A stretch of 64,000 nt of DNA from Niveibacterium sp. SC-1 (lineage in GTDB: Bacteria > Pseudomonadota > Gammaproteobacteria > Burkholderiales > Rhodocyclaceae). The DNA is taken from contig NZ_CP151275.1 of NCBI RefSeq assembly GCF_038235435.1, positions 4,464,001-4,528,000 on the forward strand, read 5' to 3'. The position numbers were made by a program, and so were the translations under genes. Of the stretch, positions 19,391-26,398 are shown piece after piece. Under the pieces are notes generated by a model that was not told the origin of the DNA, ran no database searches, and worked only from the letters and a program-made list of their open reading frames with translations. Position 1 is the first letter of the stretch, and each line of letters begins with the position of its first letter.

Positions 19391-19546
19391 CTGATCTCCC
19401 CGGTACGCGAGCCCCGCGACAGCGGCCGTCCGCCGTGAGGTCCATGGGAAAACAGTAGTCCACGGCCCGGCTGGGAATCCACCGTCGCGCGCGCGGCCCC
19501 CTCGCTACGCCGGACGGCGGGACTCACGGATGCGCGCGCCGCAGCC

Positions 19547-21763
19547 CTAGGCCGATGCGTCCGGCGCGGCGGCCTCGCTCGCGACGAACTTGCGCTGGCG
19601 TTTCTCGGCGTACATGAGCCGGTCAGCGGTGGCCAGATGTTCGTCCAGCGGCCGCCGGTCCAGCGCCGGGATGCTCACCATGCCCAGGCTCGCCGAGAGT
19701 CGCCAGGCGGCCTTGTTCTCGGCGTTGAAGGCCGCGAGCTTGGTCTCCAGGCGGGCGCGCAGGCGCGCTTCCACGTCCGCGCCGCCGGCGGTGGCGAGGA
19801 CGGCGAACTCGTCGCCACCAAAACGCGCGATCAGGTCGCCGGGCCGGAAGCTCGCGCGCAGCACTTGCGCCATGGCACAGATCGCCTCGTCCCCTGCGGC
19901 GTGGCCGAGCCGATCGTTGATCTGCTTGAGGCCGTCCATATCCACCGAGATCAGCAGGAGGCTGCCCTGGCGCTCGCCGCGCAGGACCTCGATGCGGCCG
20001 AGGAAGCCGCGACGGTTGAGCAGGCCGGTGAGCACATCGTGCTCGGCCAGTGCGGCGAGTTGTTCGTTGGAGGCATGGGCCTGGTCCAGGTCGCGGCGCA
20101 GCAGATCCCGCGCGCGGTCCAGCTCGCCCACGACCATGACGCTGCTGATGAGGTTGGAGATCGCTTCGCGCAGTTGCTCCACGGTCACCGGGTAGTCACG
20201 CGAAACGTCGAGGATCAGGTAGCCGTAGTGCTCGCGCTGCTGGAAGAGCGGCAGGAAACCATAGGCCGCATGCTCGGGCTGGTGGAAGACCGGCATCGGC
20301 AGTAGCTCGGCCACCGGGAAACGCTCGAACTCGGCCGTGGACAGCACCTCGCCGTCGCGGATTGCCAGCACAAGTTGCGCCTCCTCGGCGATATCGCAGT
20401 CATCCCAGCGCAGCACCGCCCCCACGCGCGGATAGAGCGCGAGGTAGGCGTTGCGCACGCCCAGGGAGCTCAGGCCATCGGCGAGGAAGCGGGTCATGCC
20501 TGCAAGGCTGAATTCCCGGCTGGACATGCGCGTGACGAGGATGCGCGAGATCAGCCAGGAGGGAAACACGCGTTCGAGCACCGCATCCGCGCCGAGCAGG
20601 CGTTCCTGCGCGACCAGCCAGAGCGGCAACGCGTTGAGCGCATCGGAGAGGGCATCGGGCGGTCGCGCGGCGGCGCGGTCGGCCGCCGCGCGTTCGGCCT
20701 GCAGGACCTGGACCATGGCCTGCAGGTCGTGAAGGGAACGCCCGTTCGCGAGCGCGCGCCGCAAGGCGTCGCCCAGAACGTCCTGGAGGCGGCCCCGCTC
20801 GCCCGCGACCTCCGCGGCCAGTGCAGTCCGCAGATCCTGGAGCTCGGTCTGCGCCGTGGTGGGCGACTCCCATTGCTGGCCGCGCTCGCCCGCGTGCAGC
20901 CCGGAACAACCACAGGAATACCGGGCCATCAGGCGCGTGGGCACGACGGTGTCCGCGGGCACAGGGGGCCCGCCGCGTAGCTGCGCAACCAGTAGACGCA
21001 AGGCCAGCGCGGCCTGACCGGCTACGTCCTGGCGCACCGAGGTGAGCGGCGGACCATCCGCGAGCAGGGCCGCGAGATCGTCGAAACCGCCCACCGCCAC
21101 CTGGCGCGGCACCCACACACCGTGTTCGTGAAGCGTGGCGAGCACCGCGAAACCCATTTCATCGTTGGCTGCAATGATGGCTTCCGGCAGCCCCTGCTCG
21201 GCCAGCAGGCGGCGAGTCGCCGCGCGGGCGGCTACGCCGTAGAAGTCGCCAGCGACGATGAGGGATTCATCCACCGGGATGCCGGCAGCGGCGTGACGCT
21301 CACGGAAGACCTCCAGGCGCTCGTGGGCGTCGGCGTTGTGCGCCGGTCCGGCGACGAAGGCGATACGGCGGAAACCGTGGTCGTGGATGAAGTGATCCAC
21401 CAGCTCCGCCATACCCATGCGGTTGTCCGGCCGCACTTCCGCGACACCGTGGCCGGCACGGCCCACGCTCACGACCGGAACCTCGCCCAGGCTCGCAAAG
21501 AACTGCGCCTGCTCGGCGTCGGGGAGGTACCAGATATAGCTGTTGGTGATGCTGACCAGGCCATCCAGGCGCACGCGCCGCGCGAGCTGGAAGCTCACGT
21601 TGAACTCGCGCCAGAAGGGCCTCTCGCTCCCCAGTTCGCTGCCGGGGAAGCACAGCAGATGCACGCCCAGCGCGCGACCTTCTTCGCGCAGGCCGCGCAG
21701 CAGCTCGGACTGGTAGAGCCCGTCGAATTTCTGGATCAGCAGGCCGACGCGTGGCGTGCCCAT
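19547..21763 (-). CDS. LacI-type ligand-binding fold fused to GGDEF diguanylate cyclase (paralogue 3)
   Basis: This 738-residue protein is the third copy of the family in this window. It keeps the Peripla_BP_3 sensor (RVGLLIQKFDGLYQ, AIIAANDEMGFAV, VPRQVAVGGFDDL), SCGC motif, middle region and GGDEF with the RPGD I-site. The active-site core LIARFGGDEFAVL is identical in all three copies, so all are expected to make c-di-GMP. A GGAG-type ribosome binding site precedes the ATG at 21763. Placed directly behind paralogue 2 in the direction of transcription, the pair could be transcribed together or separately. Confidence 0.92.
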   Translation of the reverse strand: MGTPRVGLLIQKFDGLYQSELLRGLREEGRALGVHLLCFPGSELGSERPFWREFNVSFQLARRVRLDGLVSITNSYIWYLPDAEQAQFFASLGEVPVVSVGRAGHGVAEVRPDNRMGMAELVDHFIHDHGFRRIAFVAGPAHNADAHERLEVFRERHAAAGIPVDESLIVAGDFYGVAARAATRRLLAEQGLPEAIIAANDEMGFAVLATLHEHGVWVPRQVAVGGFDDLAALLADGPPLTSVRQDVAGQAALALRLLVAQLRGGPPVPADTVVPTRLMARYSCGCSGLHAGERGQQWESPTTAQTELQDLRTALAAEVAGERGRLQDVLGDALRRALANGRSLHDLQAMVQVLQAERAAADRAAARPPDALSDALNALPLWLVAQERLLGADAVLERVFPSWLISRILVTRMSSREFSLAGMTRFLADGLSSLGVRNAYLALYPRVGAVLRWDDCDIAEEAQLVLAIRDGEVLSTAEFERFPVAELLPMPVFHQPEHAAYGFLPLFQQREHYGYLILDVSRDYPVTVEQLREAISNLISSVMVVGELDRARDLLRRDLDQAHASNEQLAALAEHDVLTGLLNRRGFLGRIEVLRGERQGSLLLISVDMDGLKQINDRLGHAAGDEAICAMAQVLRASFRPGDLIARFGGDEFAVLATAGGADVEARLRARLETKLAAFNAENKAAWRLSASLGMVSIPALDRRPLDEHLATADRLMYAEKRQRKFVASEAAAPDASA

Positions 21764-21876
21764 GGCGCACTCCTCCCTTGCTCGCGGGCGAAGTATGCGC
21801 GGCGGATATCGTTCCGCCTACCCGCCGTCCGTCGGCCGGGGCGAAGGGTATCCGCGGGGCCGCGACCGCGTTGGCC

Positions 21877-22548
21877 TCAGTCGGCGCGGCGGGCGTTGAG
21901 CACTTCGAGCAGCAGGCCCCAGAAGCAGAGCACCAGGTTGAACATCGGTACTTGCAGGCTCATGGGCAGGCAGTAGATCAGTGTCACGGCCGGGATCCAC
22001 ACCAGCCAGCAGGCCACCACCACCGTGGGGATGTCGTGGGTGAAAAGGGTGCGGGTGAGTTGCGGGCGCAGCTTCTTCCAGGAGAAGTCTGCGTTCTTCC
22101 ACATGTAGAAGACCGTGATGGTGGGCGATGACCAGAGGGCGCTGTAGATGAACTGGTCCACAGCCACCTTGCTGGCGATGACCGAGAAGCTCGGTTCGGT
22201 GCCGAACATGACGCCCTGCGCCCGGTACAGCGCATCCACCTCCATGCCCTTCCAGGCCCAGAAGGCGAGGTAGAAGGCGAGCTGCGCGCCGATGCGGCGA
22301 TCCAGCTTGCCGGTGAAGTACAGGTAGGCGAAGGGAACGAGGCCGCCGCAGAGCGCGGTGGCGATGGCCGAATACAGGTAGCCGTATTCGGTCTTGAGCG
22401 TGGCGAACCATTCGAACACCGGCCGCGCCGAGGACACGCCGAAGTACAGGACCAGCAGGATGGCGGCCAGGCCTTGCAGGAAGATCCCCGGCACGAGATT
22501 GGCGCGGGCAGCCTTGGCGGCGGAATTGAGGAACGGATTGGCGAGCAT
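21877..22548 (-). CDS. Small integral membrane protein, possibly Mpv17/PMP22-like
   Basis: The product has 223 residues from ATG 22548; an in-frame ATG at 22581 adds 11 residues but lies across an inverted repeat and has no ribosome binding site. Five or so hydrophobic segments are visible. The last third (KVAVDQFIYSALWSSPTI..., then WLVWIPAVTLIYCLP, LQVPMFNLVLCFWGLLLE) has the Asp-Gln, W-x-P and FW spacing reminiscent of the Mpv17/PMP22 family, but similarity is weak and read by eye. Its role is unknown. It sits alone upstream of the GGDEF pair on the same strand, about 110 bp away. Confidence 0.6.
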   Translation of the reverse strand: MLANPFLNSAAKAARANLVPGIFLQGLAAILLVLYFGVSSARPVFEWFATLKTEYGYLYSAIATALCGGLVPFAYLYFTGKLDRRIGAQLAFYLAFWAWKGMEVDALYRAQGVMFGTEPSFSVIASKVAVDQFIYSALWSSPTITVFYMWKNADFSWKKLRPQLTRTLFTHDIPTVVVACWLVWIPAVTLIYCLPMSLQVPMFNLVLCFWGLLLEVLNARRAD

Positions 22549-22559
22549 GGTGGGCAACC

Positions 22560-22578
22560 TCGCCTCACGATGAGGCGA
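22560..22578. repeat. Perfect 8-bp inverted repeat at the start of the membrane protein gene
   Basis: TCGCCTCA and TGAGGCGA are separated by CGA. The palindrome lies just upstream of the preferred start codon and spans the region between the two possible starts. It could be an operator or a translation-modulating hairpin. Confidence 0.6.
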
Positions 22579-22794
22579 CATGGAAAGTAAAGCTACTGGA
22601 ACGGCAGTAGACGTAATCGGTTTCTTAAACGTTTTCCGGAGTCTACGGCTTCCCGCTCCGTGGCGATATGTTGTTTCTTGCTGTGGACCGTACCAAGTGC
22701 AGCGGAACTGAGCTGGCTCAAAACGCCGATGCGCCCCGCCCTTCCCCGGCCGCTCATTCCTGGAACCGCCCTCATGCGCCTCGGGCCACGCACC

Positions 22795-23949
22795 TCAGAA
22801 ACGATTGCCGAAGCGCAGGTAGAAACCCTGGTTGTCGGACTTGCCTTTGGCGAACTCGGCATTGATGACCATGTGCTCCTTGGGCTTGATGACGTAGAAC
22901 GCGCCGACACCGATCATGGGGTAGAGCTTGTCCAGCTCGCAGGACTTGCCGTCGCCGTAGAGGCAGGCAAGGCCGCCAAAACCCTTGGCGCCCCATTTCT
23001 GGCCGATCTGGTAGCGGTCTTCCGCCTCCAGCGTGGTCATATGGCGGCCCAGATACTGACCGTGGTTGTAGCCGCGCATCTCGATCGTGCTCTCGCGCGA
23101 AGACGGCGCGTTGGCGGTCCAGCGTCCTTTGGCATGCAGCACCAGCACATTCTTCTCCTGGGTGCGCAGGTACCAGCGCGCCTCGGCGATCAGGGCGTCG
23201 TAGTCCGCATCGCTGCCCAGGCTCTCGCGATAGGTGACGTTGTGCACCAGCGCGTAGAGGCCATCGGTCGGGTTGTTGACGTTGTCGCGCGAGTCGTAGG
23301 CCAGCACCAGGCCCAGGCCCGCAGAAACCAGCCCAGTAATGCCCGCCTCGTCGAGGATCAGCTCGGAGGTCGGATCCACACCGTCCACGTTGTAGTTCGA
23401 ATGCACGCCTTGCACGCCGAGGTACCAGCGCGGCGCCACCTCGTGCTGGTAGCGCAGGAAGTAGGCGCGCATCTGCTCGTCCGTGGCCACCTCCAGGCCC
23501 GAGCCGAGGAAGTCGAGATAGTCGTTGCTGACCTTGCCCCCGACCAGTCCGATGGTGGCCCGGTCACGGTTCTCGTTGAAGTAGAGCTTGCCGCCCAGAC
23601 CCAGGACCTTGGACGAGGTGTTCGAGACCGTGGCCTGCAGGGCCAGGAGCGAGGGCTCGGAGACCGGGTCGAAGCGCTTGATGTAGCCGCCCATGCCGCC
23701 TATCGAGGTGCCCAGCTTGGGGTTGCTGCTGACCAGCGGCACCAGCAACCAGGGCGAGCGCTCCTGCTGGGTGATCAGGCTCTCGTCCTCGCCACCCGGC
23801 TTGCCCTGTTCGTTCGAGGCGGTCTGTGCAGCGACAGCGGTACAGGCCGCGAGCAGGGCTACGGCAAGGAAGGGACGGAACCGGCACGGTGGCTGCAAGG
23901 GGTTTTCCTCCGGACTGGCGTGAAGCCGACGCCCGCCGGCGCCGCGCAC
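22795..23949 (-). CDS. Outer-membrane beta-barrel protein (Omp85/BamA surface-antigen type)
   Basis: The 384-residue product has a signal sequence (FLAVALLAACTAVAAQT), a short linker, and then a series of amphipathic beta-strands from SPWLLVPLVSSNPKLGTSIGG to the terminal FYLRFGNRF. This ends in Phe, the outer-membrane sorting signal. The pattern fits the C-terminal bacterial surface antigen (Omp85) barrel domain without POTRA repeats, as in small stand-alone barrel proteins. Transport substrate is unknown. The start codon is uncertain; the first 25 residues before the hydrophobic core are atypical for a signal peptide, so a downstream alternative start is likely. Confidence 0.75.
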   Translation of the reverse strand: MRGAGGRRLHASPEENPLQPPCRFRPFLAVALLAACTAVAAQTASNEQGKPGGEDESLITQQERSPWLLVPLVSSNPKLGTSIGGMGGYIKRFDPVSEPSLLALQATVSNTSSKVLGLGGKLYFNENRDRATIGLVGGKVSNDYLDFLGSGLEVATDEQMRAYFLRYQHEVAPRWYLGVQGVHSNYNVDGVDPTSELILDEAGITGLVSAGLGLVLAYDSRDNVNNPTDGLYALVHNVTYRESLGSDADYDALIAEARWYLRTQEKNVLVLHAKGRWTANAPSSRESTIEMRGYNHGQYLGRHMTTLEAEDRYQIGQKWGAKGFGGLACLYGDGKSCELDKLYPMIGVGAFYVIKPKEHMVINAEFAKGKSDNQGFYLRFGNRF

Positions 23950-24010
23950 TGCCCGGACAGAGTTCCCCGCCGGCGGAAAGTTCGCGCGGACGACGGGCGT
24001 CCGGCATCGC

Positions 24011-24667
24011 TCAATGCTGCTGCTGTTCGAGCAAGTCGAGCTTCATGACAAGGCGCCGTGACAGCTCGTCCGACACTTCGGCCGTACGCGCGAGGCGGAA
24101 GAGTTCGTCGCGCTCGGCCGCCAGCGCCACCAGCCGCAACGGCTTCATGACGCCTTCGAAACGGGGCAGGTCTTCCGGTGCGCCTTCGTTCTCCGCCTGC
24201 GCCGGCTGGACCTCGCGCACATAGCGCCGCGACACATGGTCGGCCGCGTCGTTGCAGAGCGCCGCCGCCTCGGCATCCTCCTTCACCAGGTGCAGGCGCA
24301 GGGCTTCGATGGCCGCCAGCGCAGCCTTGGCCGACGCGCGCCGCGCCAGCTCCTCCTCGCGCTGCGCCTCGGATGCCTCGGTCAGATTGAGCCCGTGCAA
24401 GAGGCGCGGCAGCGCCACGCTGGCGAGCAGGAGCGAAATCAGGATCACCGAGGCCGCGAGGAAGATCACCAGCTCCCGCGCCGGCAAGGGCGCGCCGCCG
24501 GGCAGGGCGAGCGGCAGGGTGAGCACGCTGGCCAGGGTGATCGCGCCACGTACGCCCGAGAGCGAAGCGGCCAGCAGGATCCGCCAGGAGGGTCGGCCAT
24601 CCGGTCCCGCGCCGGCCCAGCCCGCCTTGAGCAAGGGCCAGCTCAGGCTGACACAGATCCACAGTCA
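24011..24667 (-). pseudogene. 3' remnant of an Na+/H+ antiporter (NhaP/CPA1 family)
   Basis: The frame encodes the last ~215 residues of a CPA1 antiporter: SLSWPLLKAGWAG, SLSGVRGAITLASVLTLPLAL (with the conserved G-V-R-G-A motif), another membrane helix, then a ~110-residue cytosolic tail. A full gene would encode about 530 residues. Reading upstream, homology continues to about 24667 and then hits TGA in unrelated sequence, so the 5' two-thirds is missing. Truncation coincides with the start of the AraC/glycosidase segment, suggesting that a rearrangement or insertion removed it. A TTG at 24634 could allow translation of a fragment, but function is unlikely. Confidence 0.8.
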
Positions 24668-24998
24668 CCCTACCGAGGCATCGGGCGTCCGGATCCCCCG
24701 ACCAGTCTCCCGACAAGACGAAACGGGGTGCCGGCCCGCACGATCTCCGCGACGCGCACCGCCTGCATTCCGCGGCTCGACGGGCAGACGTACGATGCGT
24801 TCTACTTCGTTCCCCGCCTGTGACACACCCGACGCTCTGAGCAACCGATGTCCGCTTATCGACATGCGACTCCATGTTCAAACGAACGGGACCAGCGTTC
24901 CATGGCGCACGGAAGGGCAAGGTGGTCAATGCGCGCTCACCGCCGGATCAGGGGCGAAGCGATTTCAAGCTGATCGGGGCGCGGGGCGCCTGGAGGAG
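24668..24998. other. Intergenic leader before the AraC-type gene
   Basis: I see no gene here. The stretch starts at the antiporter breakpoint and ends at a GGAGGAG ribosome binding site. It should hold the regulator's promoter, but no clear -35/-10 pair was found. Confidence 0.4.
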
Positions 24999-25001
24999 AT
25001 G

Positions 25002-26041
25002 ATGCTTTCCGAGAAAACAGTGACGAGCGCGTTGATCAGGCGCGGCCTTACCGCTGCCAGGCGCAATGGCGTCGATCTGCACGAGTTCAAGCGCCTGACG
25101 GCCATCACCGATTCCGAGATCTTCGGTCCCGCGAGCAGGGTCTCTTCAACAAAATACATCGCGATGCTTCGCCTGATTGAGCGCCTGCCGGCCCCGCAGA
25201 ACCTCCTTTACGTCGACACCGACGAGGAGTCGTTCGAGCCCTTTCACACAACCATGTGCATCGTCTCGAACTCTCCGGACCTGCACACCGCATTCCGAAG
25301 CTGTATCGAGTACCGCGCGCTCGTTGGCCAGGTCGATGGCATGGCAATGAAAAGGGAGGGGACGAGTACGAGCTTGAATTCTTCCTCGACGGCGAAGACA
25401 GGACCTCGCTCACAGCGCTCACCAGCCTGATGGGAATGATGGATCTGGCAAGACAATACGGCGCGTCCTTCAAGCGCCCCCCGGTTCTCGAACTCTCGGG
25501 AAAACCCATTCGCAAGCTGGAGCCCGGCTTGCCGAATGCATGCGAGCTGCGCTTCGAACAAGATAGAAATAGATTGCTGCTCAATTTGCGCGGCGCTGAC
25601 GCGCCCTATGCGCAGCACAATCGCCTCGTATTCGAGGCCTGCATCAAAAGGGCCAAAACCGAGGTGAAGGCCCTGGTACGTCTCGAATCGTTCTCCGCCA
25701 AGACAGAAGACCTTCTGCTTCAATTGATCCGGAAACAGGCTGACTGGACTAACGCCAGCAGCATCCTTGAACAGGCTTGCGAAGTCTTTGGCATTTCGCG
25801 ATCAGCGCTGCATCGTCGGCTTCAGAAGGAAAATACGAATTTCCAGAGCGTGTTTTCGCGCGTGAGGCTCGAAGAAGCCAAGCGACTGCTAGTCCAGGAT
25901 GGACGCTCGCTGTCTGACATAGGCGATCTGCTCGGCTTCTCTTCGCTCTCCGTCTTCTCACGCTTCTTCTACGAGCAGGTCGGCATCTCTCCTTCCCGCT
26001 ACAGGGCGGCCCAGCAGGGCGACATCAGATTGTCTGCCTGA
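25002..26041 (+). pseudogene. AraC-family transcriptional regulator, frameshifted
   Basis: Two overlapping frames together make one ~346-residue protein. Residues from MLSEKTVTSALIRRG to VDGMAMKREG are in the frame of 25002; DEYELEFFLDGED through the end is in the next frame. The break lies in the purine run at about 25350-25361 (AAAAGGGAGGGG); one extra G would restore a single ORF. The N-terminal part resembles the arabinose-binding-like domain of the OruR/Arg-type AraC regulators, and the C-terminus carries two HTH motifs (SILEQACEVFGISRSALHR; SLSDIGDLLGFSSLSVFSRF) and the final GISPSRYR. GGAGGAG precedes the start. It is either a real frameshift or a homopolymer sequencing error. It probably regulates the glycosidase gene downstream. 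Confidence 0.85.
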
Positions 26042-26398
26042 GCTCACTGCATAAGCGCCTCGCTCAGCCAGCGTCTGCGGCTTGCGCAGCAAAGGGCATC
26101 GACGCCATCCGTCCCGCTTGCGAACGTCTCCGATGCGCCGGCAGATCCCTGTCACGGCATCTTCAGAGCTATCAGGATCCAGGCCCAGCGCTTTATTCCA
26201 GAAATCCGGCCTCTGGATCCATGCCTCCATTTCCGTCCATATCTTCCCCTGATAACTGCAGATCCAACGCGACGCTACGCCAAGTCCCGCAACGATCGGC
26301 GAACCGGCTCCATTTGCGCCCCTGATACTTTTGCGGCCAGAGACAAGAACACCGCGCATGCAAAGAGTGTGCGGGAAATGGCCAAAAGGAGGAGCGTG
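26042..26398. other. Intergenic region between the AraC-type gene and the glycosidase
   Basis: No gene is supported in this 357-bp stretch, and it is less GC-rich than the surroundings. It should contain the glycosidase promoter and any operator of the AraC-type protein, but no clear motif stood out. It ends in AGGAGGAG. Confidence 0.4.

Noticed and set aside
9226..21763. The three LacI-like proteins as transcription regulators
   Set aside because: Their sequences start directly with the ligand-binding fold and have no helix-turn-helix; the C-terminus is a GGDEF domain.
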